From Rhodospirillales bacterium (GTDB taxonomy: Bacteria > Pseudomonadota > Alphaproteobacteria > Rhodospirillales > JADHTD01): a DNA stretch of 6,639 nucleotides. This document shows positions 1 to 5,742 of the stretch, piece by piece; the stretch's first letter is position 1, and the number at the start of each line of letters is the position of its first letter. The stretch spans positions 1-6,639 of the forward strand of contig JADHTD010000155.1 of assembly GCA_016776525.1 (NCBI GenBank). The letters are read 5' to 3'. The notes below the pieces were generated by a model. That model ran no database searches and was not told the origin of the DNA. It saw only the letters and a list, made by a program, of their open reading frames with translations. Position numbers and translations under genes: made by a program.

Positions 1-109
1 CGATACCGAGAACGCCGTCAAATGGGGACTGTCGCTGGGCATCCGGCGATTCCAGGGGCACTACGTGGACACCATTGTCGACGCCATGGTCACCAAGGGC
101 ATTATCTAA
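1..109 (+). CDS. C-terminal tail of an EAL-domain-like protein (partial, 5' end outside window)
   Basis: The reading frame starting at base 2 is open and gives the last 35 residues of a protein ending at the TAA at 107-109. The visible stretch contains a Gly-Ile-x-x-Phe-Gln-Gly segment (residues 13-19 of the fragment: G I R R F Q G), typical of the last helix and strand of EAL-family domains, where the common form is G-x-x-x-x-Q-G. The same element closes the next gene (SVGIKLFQGRHI), so the two are probably paralogues in tandem. The next start codon follows after only 9 nt, which implies cotranscription. Whether the missing part carries an intact EAL active site, and which sensory domains precede it, cannot be seen here. 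The family call rests on a short segment and on similarity to the neighbour. Confidence 0.6.
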   Translation, partial: DTENAVKWGLSLGIRRFQGHYVDTIVDAMVTKGII

Positions 110-118
110 GGAAGGTTG

Positions 119-1405
119 ATGGCGACAACACCGGAAACCCAACGACGCACTCCCAGCCAGGAAAACCTGCTGCTGGACTACGTTCACCGGTTGGAAAAAC
201 ACCGGGAAGGCCGCAAGGCGGTGCGCGTCCATCTGTCCAACCTGCGCCCCTTCAACCGCCGGGAACAGCATATCCGGGCCGCTTCCAACAGCTTCGAGCC
301 GCTGATTGCCGAATTGCACGGGCAGCTGTTCACCCTGAAGAATTCGGACCTCATGTTCTTTTACAAGGACGAGGTGCAGCCGCAGACGGAAACCATCGTC
401 CAGAAAATCCGCTTCATGTTCAGCGACGACCCGCTGCTGGCCGACGACGGCCCCGAGACCGATAAAAAATTTAACACCTGGTACAACGTCGAAGAGGATT
501 TCGACGATATCCTGCATATGGCGCAGAGCCTGGTTGATACGGCCCCGGCCAAACAAAAACCCATCCGCGATGAAGGGCAGCGCATGGACACCCGGGCGGC
601 GCTGAAGGCGCGCCAGGAACGCGGTGAGCCGTTGACCCCGGAAATCCTTAACCGGGTGGAAAGCGCCCTGACCCGGGCCGACCTGTCGAACCTGGTGCGC
701 CGCCAGTTCGTCTGCACGCTGTCGCGCAAGATGGTGCCGGAGCCGCATTTCAGTGAACTCTTCATTTCCATCGCCGACCTGCGGGAAACCCTGTTGCCCG
801 GCGTCAACCTGCTGTCCAACCGCTGGCTGTTCCAGCACCTGACGGAAACCCTCGACCGGCGCATGCTGTCGATGCTGGGCAAGACCGACAGCCTGACCAT
901 GTCCGGCGATATCAGCTTTAACCTGAATGTCTCGACCCTGCTGTCCCAGGAATTCCTGACCTATGACGATAACGTCACCGCCAACCGGCGCGGCGGCATG
1001 ATCATCGAGCTTCAGAAGGTGGATATTTTCGCCGACCTCGGCGCCTATCTCTTCGCCAAGGAATTCGTCCAGGAAAAGGGCTACCGCATCTGCCTCGACG
1101 GCCTGACCTATCAGGCCCTGCAGATGATCGACCGCGTCAACCTGGGGGCCGACATGTTGAAAATCGTCTGGGACGGGGAGATGGTCGACGGCGGCGAGGA
1201 AGTCCACAACACGGTCAAGGCCATGGTCCGGTCGGCCGGTGATTCCCGGGTCGTGCTGTGCCGGGTCGACAACCGGGAGGCCATCGACTTTGGACAGTCG
1301 GTGGGCATCAAGCTTTTCCAGGGCCGCCACATTGAAAACCTGATCGCCGAAGACAACCGGCGCCGTGAACTGCTTCGCCTGAAACGGCGGATCGAACGAA
1401 GCTGA
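119..1405 (+). CDS. Degenerate EAL-domain protein, probably a non-catalytic c-di-GMP-related or signalling protein
   Basis: This encodes 428 residues with no signal peptide or membrane segment, so it is probably cytosolic. Residues about 15-106 (HLSNLRPF...ELHGQLFTLKNSDLMFFY...KIRFMFSDDPL) resemble a degenerate GGDEF-like fold. After a charged linker (about 140-185), residues about 190-415 follow the layout of an EAL phosphodiesterase domain. The EAL glutamate position appears lost (FISIADLRE, 215-223). The Asn of the metal-binding strand survives (SFNLNVS, 266-272), as does an IELQKVDI strand (296-303). The usual DDFG motif is LDGLTY (326-331), with only the first Asp left. The Lys of the KxD strand remains (K348), and the closing GIKLFQGRHI is clear. 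I therefore infer no phosphodiesterase activity and a binding or scaffolding role. The ATG at 119 is chosen over an overlapping TTG at 116 because AGGA at 109-112 is 6 nt upstream. It follows a paralogue by 9 nt and precedes the ABC ATPase gene by 18 nt. The GGDEF-like assignment of the N-terminus is tentative. Confidence 0.8.
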   Translation: MATTPETQRRTPSQENLLLDYVHRLEKHREGRKAVRVHLSNLRPFNRREQHIRAASNSFEPLIAELHGQLFTLKNSDLMFFYKDEVQPQTETIVQKIRFMFSDDPLLADDGPETDKKFNTWYNVEEDFDDILHMAQSLVDTAPAKQKPIRDEGQRMDTRAALKARQERGEPLTPEILNRVESALTRADLSNLVRRQFVCTLSRKMVPEPHFSELFISIADLRETLLPGVNLLSNRWLFQHLTETLDRRMLSMLGKTDSLTMSGDISFNLNVSTLLSQEFLTYDDNVTANRRGGMIIELQKVDIFADLGAYLFAKEFVQEKGYRICLDGLTYQALQMIDRVNLGADMLKIVWDGEMVDGGEEVHNTVKAMVRSAGDSRVVLCRVDNREAIDFGQSVGIKLFQGRHIENLIAEDNRRRELLRLKRRIERS

Positions 1406-1423
1406 CCAGCCGGTTTAACCAAG

Positions 1424-2215
1424 GTGACGGAAGACAATCCTCCAGCGGTTATCCAGGTTGAAAGCCTCAGCAAGCGGTTTGGCGAGGTCGAGGCCGTGTC
1501 CGGAATTTCCTTTGAGGTCCGGCGGGGGTCGACGACGGCGCTGCTGGGCGGCAACGGAGCCGGTAAGACGACCACCATTTCCATGCTTTTGGGACTGCTG
1601 CTGCCGACGGCGGGCTCGGTCCGGGTGCTGGGTGAAGACATGCTCAAGCACCGCTACCGGGTGCTGGGGGTCATGAACTTCTCCTCGCCCTATGTGGACC
1701 TGCCGAAGCGTCTGAAGGTGAAGGAAAACCTGGCCGTCTACGGCAACCTCTACGGCATCCGCGACATTGCCGGACGCATTCGGACCTTGGCCGGCGAACT
1801 GGGGCTGGAACCCTTCCTGAACCGTCCGACCGGCGAACTGTCGGCCGGCCAGAAGACCCGGGTGACCCTGGCCAAGGCGCTGCTCAACGATCCCCAGGTC
1901 CTGTTTTTGGATGAGCCGACGGCGTCCCTCGACCCGGACACCGGTGACTGGGTGCGCGGTTACCTGGAAAGCTACCGGCAGCGCACCGGGGCGACCATCC
2001 TGCTGGCCTCGCACAACATGACCGAGGTCGAACGGCTGTGCGACCATGTACTGATGATGCGCGAAGGGGAGATTATCGACCGGGGCGCGCCGCAGGACCT
2101 GATCGCACGCTATGGACGGCGCACCATGGAAGAGGTCTTCCTCGACATCGCCCGGCGGCGCACCGCACCCGGAACCGGGGGCGCCGAGGCCGGTGGAGAG
2201 GGGGCAGGCGCCTGA
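1424..2215 (+). CDS. ABC transporter ATP-binding protein (ABC-2 exporter type)
   Basis: This 263-residue cytoplasmic nucleotide-binding subunit powers the permease encoded directly downstream. Visible motifs are Walker A GGNGAGKTT (42-50), signature LSAGQ (139-143), Walker B VLFLDEP (159-165) with D-loop SLD (168-170), and the switch His197 in LASHN. The region where ABC ATPases normally carry the Q-loop glutamine reads VMNFSSPYVDLP (83-94), with no Gln; this NFxSPY form looks to me like a subfamily trait rather than damage. The size and the YGNLYGI and EVERLCDHVLMM segments fit the DrrA/NodI-like group of exporters (polysaccharide, lipid, drug or antibiotic export). The GTG at 1424 is the only sensible start; its ribosome site is weak (AAGG at 1421-1424 touches the codon), so translation may be coupled to the upstream gene. 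The last 15 or so residues are Gly/Ala/Glu-rich and look like a disordered tail. Substrate unknown. Confidence 0.92.
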   Translation: MTEDNPPAVIQVESLSKRFGEVEAVSGISFEVRRGSTTALLGGNGAGKTTTISMLLGLLLPTAGSVRVLGEDMLKHRYRVLGVMNFSSPYVDLPKRLKVKENLAVYGNLYGIRDIAGRIRTLAGELGLEPFLNRPTGELSAGQKTRVTLAKALLNDPQVLFLDEPTASLDPDTGDWVRGYLESYRQRTGATILLASHNMTEVERLCDHVLMMREGEIIDRGAPQDLIARYGRRTMEEVFLDIARRRTAPGTGGAEAGGEGAGA

Positions 2216-3042
2216 TGCCGACCGACCCCACCCTGTTGGCCACCCGCGGCCTGTCGGGCCGCCGCATCTGGGCCATGTTCCTGCGCAATGCCTTTGTGCT
2301 GCGCTCGTCCTGGCCGCGCCTTTTGGAGCTGATGTACTGGCCGCTGGTGCAGATGGTGCTGTGGGGGTTCGTGACCATGTTTTTCCTGCAACACAGTTCC
2401 TGGGTGGCGCAGGCGGCGGGCGTGCTGATCAGCGCCGTCTTGCTATGGGATGTGCTGTTCCGCGCCAACCTGGGCATTTCGCTCTCCTTCATTGAAGAAA
2501 TGTGGTCGCGCAACCTGGGCTCGCTGTTCGTCAGCCCCTTACGGCCCTACGAATTGATCGCCGCCCTCATGCTGATGAGCGCCCTGAGGACCATAATCAG
2601 CGTCACCCCCGCCGCCTTCCTGGCGCTGCCGCTCTATGATGTTTGGGTTTTCCAGTTGGGGCTGCCGCTGATCGCCTTTTTCACCAACCTGCTGGTTATG
2701 GGCTGGAGCATCGGTCTGCTGGCGTCGGGCCTGGTCCTGCGTTTCGGCTTGGGGGCGGAGAGCCTCTGCTGGCTGGGTATCTTCCTGCTGGCGCCGCTGA
2801 GCGGCATCTATTACCCGATCGCCACCCTGCCGGACTGGCTGCAGCCGGTGTCCTGGGCGCTGCCCTCGGCGCATGTCTTCGAAGGCATGCGGGCCGTACT
2901 GTTCGATGGCGTTTTCCTGTATGAACGTTTGTGGAGCGCCATCGGCCTCAACATCATTTTCATCGGCCTCAGCAGCCTCTTTTTCCTGCTGATGTTCCGC
3001 GTCGCCCGCCAGCGGGGGCTGCTGTTGCAGCAGGGAGAGTGA
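2215..3042 (+). CDS. ABC-2 type transporter permease
   Basis: This 275-residue inner-membrane protein is the translocation subunit partnering the ATPase just upstream. Its ATG overlaps the ATPase stop codon by one base (TGATG at 2213-2217), a typical arrangement for translational coupling and fixed subunit ratio. About six hydrophobic segments are visible, near residues 39-58, 65-84, 114-138, 145-175, 184-203 and 241-262. The cytosolic stretch EEMWSRNLGSLFVSPLRPYE (94-113) matches the coupling-helix region of ABC-2 permeases (NodJ/DrrB-like). A late SGIYYPIATLPDWLQPVSWALP segment (196-217) is also typical of the family, where a PxxxLPxWLQ-like element precedes the last membrane helix. The open frame extends upstream to 2038, but that part lies inside the ATPase gene and is rejected. 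The stop codon abuts that of the convergent cobT. Substrate unknown; export rather than uptake is expected, as no periplasmic binding protein gene is present. Confidence 0.9.
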   Translation: MPTDPTLLATRGLSGRRIWAMFLRNAFVLRSSWPRLLELMYWPLVQMVLWGFVTMFFLQHSSWVAQAAGVLISAVLLWDVLFRANLGISLSFIEEMWSRNLGSLFVSPLRPYELIAALMLMSALRTIISVTPAAFLALPLYDVWVFQLGLPLIAFFTNLLVMGWSIGLLASGLVLRFGLGAESLCWLGIFLLAPLSGIYYPIATLPDWLQPVSWALPSAHVFEGMRAVLFDGVFLYERLWSAIGLNIIFIGLSSLFFLLMFRVARQRGLLLQQGE

Positions 3043-4068
3043 TTATTCTATATCCGTAACCCCGGCCTCGGCGAAGGTCGCCATGCCCGTATGGCAGGCG
3101 GCGGCGGCGCGCAGGATGCTGACGGCAAGCGCCGCCCCGGAGGCTTCGCCCAAGCGCATGCCGAGATCGAGCAACGGTGGCATGCCGAGTTTTTCCAGAA
3201 GCAATTTGTGACCGGGTTCCGCCGAGACATGGGCGACCATGCAGTGGTCGAGCATGCCGTCGCCGTATCCGGCGAGGACAGCGGCGGCGGCGGTGCACAC
3301 ATAACCGTCGAGCAACACCGGCACCTGTTTGAGGCGCGCCCCGATGACCGCCCCGGCAATGGCCGCCAGTTCCCGGCCGCCGACGCAGCGCATGACGTCG
3401 AGCCCGTCGATCATTTTCTTGCGGTGCAGGAAAACCGCCTCGGCGACGACAGCGGCCTTATCGACCAGGGCCTGGCCGGAAACCCCGGTGCCGGGGCCGG
3501 TCCAGTCGACGGCTTCGCCGCCGTAAAGGCCGTGACAGATGGCGGCCGCCGAGGTTGTGTTGCCGATGCCCATCTCACCCAGGCACAGCACATCGGTGTC
3601 TTCGGTGACCACGTCCATGCCGAAGGCGACGGCTTCGGCGCATTCGTCCTCATCCATGGCCGGGCCTTCGGTGAAATCGCGGGTCGGCTGGTCGAGGCCC
3701 AGTTCCTCGACGCACAGCTCGGCGCCGATCATCCGGCACAGTTGGTTGATGGCGGCCCCGCCGTCCTTGAAGTTAACGACCATCTGCACGGTGACTTCCG
3801 GCGGGTAGGCGGAAACGCCGCGCCCCGTCACCCCGTGATTGCCGGCGAAAACATGAATCCGGGGCTTATCCATAAGCGGCGGGTGGCGCCCCTGCCAGGC
3901 GGCCAGCCAGGCGGCGATGTTTTCCAGCCGGCCGAGCGATCCGGGCGGTTTGGTCAGCTGCGGTTCGCGGGCGATGGCAAGCCCGGCGGCGCCGTTGTCC
4001 GATCCGGGGAATTTCCGGATCAAGGCGCGGATATCGTCGAACGTCTGAACAGTGGTTTTTTTTGCCAC
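3043..4068 (-). CDS. cobT: Nicotinate-nucleotide--dimethylbenzimidazole phosphoribosyltransferase
   Basis: The 341-residue enzyme transfers phosphoribose from nicotinate mononucleotide to 5,6-dimethylbenzimidazole, giving alpha-ribazole 5'-phosphate for the lower ligand of cobalamin (the protein is called CobU in the Pseudomonas denitrificans nomenclature). Motifs seen: KPPGSLGRLE (40-49), FAGNHGV (74-80) followed by GVSAYPPEVTVQMV, GGAAIN (103-108), GEMGIGNTT (164-172) and RLGEASGAALA (305-315). Glu308 is in the position of the catalytic glutamate of Salmonella CobT (Glu317). Length matches the family (about 340). I chose the GTG at 4068 because AGAGGG lies 9 nt upstream; the frame is open further, with alternative GTG codons at 4101 and 4173 that would add 11 or 35 residues. 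Codons 2-5 contain a run of eight A. It is divergent from cobS and convergent with the permease gene. Confidence 0.95.
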   Translation of the reverse strand: MAKKTTVQTFDDIRALIRKFPGSDNGAAGLAIAREPQLTKPPGSLGRLENIAAWLAAWQGRHPPLMDKPRIHVFAGNHGVTGRGVSAYPPEVTVQMVVNFKDGGAAINQLCRMIGAELCVEELGLDQPTRDFTEGPAMDEDECAEAVAFGMDVVTEDTDVLCLGEMGIGNTTSAAAICHGLYGGEAVDWTGPGTGVSGQALVDKAAVVAEAVFLHRKKMIDGLDVMRCVGGRELAAIAGAVIGARLKQVPVLLDGYVCTAAAAVLAGYGDGMLDHCMVAHVSAEPGHKLLLEKLGMPPLLDLGMRLGEASGAALAVSILRAAAACHTGMATFAEAGVTDIE

Positions 4069-4104
4069 GGGTTTGATCCCTCTTTTGTTTTTTGCCGCCA
4101 CGGG
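4055..4104 (-). repeat. Imperfect direct repeat spanning the cobT start region
   Basis: Two copies are seen on the + strand: G-T8-GCC-ACGGG at 4055-4071 and G-T6-GCCGCC-ACGGG at 4087-4104. Read on the - strand, each gives CCC-GTG-GC... followed by an A run, so the GTG codons at 4101 and 4068 are 33 nt apart and in the same frame (peptides P-V-A-A-K-N-K and P-V-A-K-K-T-T). The pattern looks like a local duplication of the start region, with the ribosome binding site lying between the copies. No function is established. Confidence 0.5.
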
Positions 4105-4197
4105 CCATATTCCGGGTGGCGATTTCAGTTGCAACCGCAGAGCAAGCGTATATCCGTTTCGGCGGTGGCGCACGCCCTTTATAGGTAATCGGACCCG
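4069..4197. promoter_or_regulatory. Divergent intergenic region between cobT and cobS, likely promoters
   Basis: This 129-bp gap between divergent starts should hold the promoters of both cob transcripts. On the - strand TATAAA (4183-4178) is a good -10 candidate for cobT, about 110 nt ahead of its GTG, but no clear -35 accompanies it. On the + strand TATAGG (4180-4185) overlaps the same site and has only a poor -35 (TTTCGG, 4157-4162, spacing 17). If it were used, the cobS mRNA would start at about 4192, almost at the first ATG. I see no B12-box-type riboswitch signature on either strand, and the space is short for a full cobalamin riboswitch. Promoter hexamers are guesses; the regional role follows from gene orientation. 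Confidence 0.4.
4078..4083 (-). promoter_or_regulatory. Ribosome binding site deciding the cobT start
   Basis: On the minus strand AGAGGG stands 9 nt before the GTG at 4068. It supports this start over the in-frame GTG at 4101, which is preceded only by a weaker CGGA, and over the GTG at 4173. Confidence 0.55.
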
Positions 4198-5022
4198 ATG
4201 GAATCCTGGGAAACAATGTTGGAAACCCTGCCCGAACAGGCCCGCAAATATTGGGGGGAGTTCAAAAGCAGCTGGTGGCGGGAATTGAAGGTGGCGGCGG
4301 CCTTCCTCACCCGGCTACCGGTGCCGCTGGGCGATGGGGACGGGGCGCTGCCCCTGTCCCGGGCCGTGCGGGCCTTCCCGGTGGTCGGCCTCGGCGTCGG
4401 GGCGTTGGCCGGGGTGGCCCTTTATCTGGGGTTTCTGTTGAACTTGCATCCTTTGGCGTCGGCCCTGGCCGGGCTGGCGGTGGCCGCCGCCGTCACCGGG
4501 GCGTTGCATGAGGATGGCCTGGCCGACGTCGCCGACGGTTTCGGCGGCGGGGCAACGAAAGAAGACAAGCTGGCCGTCATGCGCGACAGCCGCATCGGCA
4601 GTTACGGCGTGCTGGCCCTAATTTTCAGCATCGGACTGAAGGCGGCGGCGCTGGCCAGTTTCATCGGTCCCGGCACCGCCGCGCTGGCTTTAATAGGGGC
4701 GGCGGCAGCATCCCGCGCCGCCCTGCCGTTGGCCATGCATTTCCTTCCTCCGGCCCGCCAGGACGGCCTTTCGCACGGTGCCGGACAACCGGATCGGGGT
4801 CATGCCCTGACCGCCGCCGCGGTCGGGCTGGCCATTGCCTGGATGCTGTTCGGCCTGACGCCGGGCTTGGCTGCCTTGTTGGCCGGCAGCGCCGCCGTGG
4901 TTTTCGTAGGCTGGCTGGCCCTGCGCCAGATCGGCGGCCAGACCGGCGATGTGCTGGGGGCCCAGCAACAGGCTTTCGAGACGGCGGCCTTGCTGGCCGC
5001 CGCCGCCGTGCCGGTATGGTGA
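4198..5022 (+). CDS. cobS: Adenosylcobinamide-GDP ribazoletransferase (cobalamin synthase)
   Basis: This integral membrane enzyme joins adenosylcobinamide-GDP to alpha-ribazole (or its 5'-phosphate), forming adenosylcobalamin (or the phosphate) and releasing GMP; it is also named CobV. Diagnostic segments are FLTRLPVP near the N-terminus (36-43), the acidic HEDGLADVADGFGGG block (104-118) thought to bind metal, MRDSRIGSYG (128-137), and GGQTGDVLGA near the C-terminus (246-255). Several long Ala/Leu/Val-rich stretches (about 62-100, 138-175, 203-240, 258-274) are the membrane segments. The protein is 274 residues against roughly 250 for the family; the excess is a hydrophilic leader of about 25 residues before the first conserved block. 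The start is uncertain: ATG at 4198 has little ribosome site, and ATG at 4216, preceded by TGGGA, would give 268 residues. The cobC-like gene begins 7 nt after its stop. Confidence 0.94.
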   Translation: MESWETMLETLPEQARKYWGEFKSSWWRELKVAAAFLTRLPVPLGDGDGALPLSRAVRAFPVVGLGVGALAGVALYLGFLLNLHPLASALAGLAVAAAVTGALHEDGLADVADGFGGGATKEDKLAVMRDSRIGSYGVLALIFSIGLKAAALASFIGPGTAALALIGAAAASRAALPLAMHFLPPARQDGLSHGAGQPDRGHALTAAAVGLAIAWMLFGLTPGLAALLAGSAAVVFVGWLALRQIGGQTGDVLGAQQQAFETAALLAAAAVPVW

Positions 5023-5029
5023 GGCGATC

Positions 5030-5674
5030 ATGAGCAAAGACTCGGATATGACCCGGACCCGCTGGTGGTGGGTGCGCCATGCGCCGGTGGTCGGCCACGG
5101 CGGGCGGATTTACGGACAGGATGACGTGCCCTGCGATGTTTCCGATACCGACTCCTTTGCCGCCCTGGCCCGAGCCCTGCCGGAAGGGGCGGTCTGGGTG
5201 ACCAGCCATTTGAGCCGCACCACCGACACCGCCAACGCCATCAAGGCGGCGGGCCTTAACGGGGCACGCCCGATCGTCGAGGAAACCCTGGCCGAGCAGC
5301 ATTTCGGCGACTGGCAGGACCTTTCCTGGGATGAGCTGCGGGCCACCAAGGGAGAGCGTTATGAGACTTTTTGGCGCCGGCCCGCCGACGAACGCCCACC
5401 CGGCGGCGAAAGTTTCGCCGATGTCATCGGCCGCACCACGGAAACGGTGCGGCGGCTGACCGGGGACCATGGCGGGCGCGATATCATCGCCGTCACCCAT
5501 GGCGGCACCATCCGCGCCGCCGTCGCCTATGCCCTGGATCTGGACCCGGCGAGGGCCCTAACGGTCAAGGTCGATAACCTGTCCATCACCCAGATCGACC
5601 ATTACGCCGAACAACGCTTCAAGGGGGTCGGCGGCCATTGGCGGGTGGCCGGCATCAACCTGCCGCCTATATAA
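5030..5674 (+). CDS. cobC: Histidine phosphatase family protein, probable alpha-ribazole phosphatase
   Basis: A 214-residue cytosolic phosphatase of the histidine (phosphoglycerate mutase-like) superfamily. In this gene cluster the likely job is removing the 5'-phosphate from alpha-ribazole phosphate or from adenosylcobalamin phosphate, the last trimming step of the nucleotide loop. Seen directly: the catalytic VRHAP motif (nucleophile His17), SHLSRTTDTA with Arg63, LAEQHFGDW with Glu89 as probable acid, PGGES (124-128), and the second catalytic histidine in AVTHGGTIR (His157). These are the full set of family residues, so the enzyme should be active. I chose the ATG at 5030 because GAGG at 5021-5024, overlapping the cobS stop, lies 5 nt upstream; the frame runs back to 4949 inside cobS but that part is not conserved-looking. 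ATG at 5048 is an alternative. Substrate assignment is from context; sequence alone gives only the superfamily. Confidence 0.85.
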   Translation: MSKDSDMTRTRWWWVRHAPVVGHGGRIYGQDDVPCDVSDTDSFAALARALPEGAVWVTSHLSRTTDTANAIKAAGLNGARPIVEETLAEQHFGDWQDLSWDELRATKGERYETFWRRPADERPPGGESFADVIGRTTETVRRLTGDHGGRDIIAVTHGGTIRAAVAYALDLDPARALTVKVDNLSITQIDHYAEQRFKGVGGHWRVAGINLPPI

Positions 5675-5742
5675 TCCGGCCGTTCTGGAATGACGTGGGG
5701 GCCTATGATAGGGTCGCGGCCCTTGTCTTTTAGGAGGATTCC
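5675..5742 (+). promoter_or_regulatory. cobC-cobP spacer with possible -10 elements
   Basis: This is the only sizeable gap in the + strand cob series (68 nt). It contains TATGAT at 5704-5709, and a perfect TATAAT (5670-5675) overlaps the end of the upstream gene, but neither has a recognisable -35 at 16-18 nt. A short inverted repeat (AGGG at 5710-5713 with CCCT at 5720-5723) is followed by a weak T-rich stretch; it is too small to call a terminator. A secondary promoter for cobP-cobW is possible but unproven. Confidence 0.25.
5732..5737 (+). promoter_or_regulatory. Strong ribosome binding site for cobP
   Basis: AGGAGG, a complete match to the consensus, ends 5 nt before the GTG at 5743 and fixes that codon as the start. 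It is the best ribosome site in the window, in contrast to the weak ones of cobS and the ABC ATPase. Confidence 0.8.

Noticed and set aside
2038..2214. Upstream extension of the permease frame by 59 residues
   Set aside because: It overlaps the conserved ATPase C-terminal region and encodes an Arg/Pro-rich shadow peptide; the ATG at 2215 overlaps the ATPase stop and begins a normal ABC-2 permease.
3019..3033. Perfect small hairpin (CTGCTG-TTG-CAGCAG) as a terminator at the permease/cobT junction
   Set aside because: It lies within the permease coding sequence (Leu-Leu-Gln-Gln codons) and has no following T tract on either strand.
1424..3042. Possibility that the ABC system imports cobalamin or cobalt
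   Set aside because: The permease is of the ABC-2 exporter type rather than BtuC-like or CbiQ-like, there is no substrate-binding protein, and the genes converge on the cob cluster instead of being in the same unit.
3091..4188. Long open frame (365 codons) on the + strand opposite cobT
   Set aside because: It lies almost wholly antisense to cobT, whose family motifs are unambiguous; the His/Gly/Asp-rich translation matches no family I recognise and is typical of the shadow frame of a GC-rich gene.
4949..5029. Upstream extension of the cobC-like frame by 27 residues
   Set aside because: It sits within the conserved end of cobS and is Cys/Pro/Arg-rich; GAGG upstream of the ATG at 5030 supports the shorter form.
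4661..5500. Open frame of 279 codons on the - strand across cobS and the cobC-like gene
   Set aside because: It is antisense to two well-supported genes, rich in Arg/Pro/Gly and without recognisable domains.
5668..5675. Perfect TATAAT as a promoter at the end of the cobC-like gene
   Set aside because: No -35-like hexamer sits at 16-18 nt upstream, and the bases are accounted for by the terminal Ile and stop codon.
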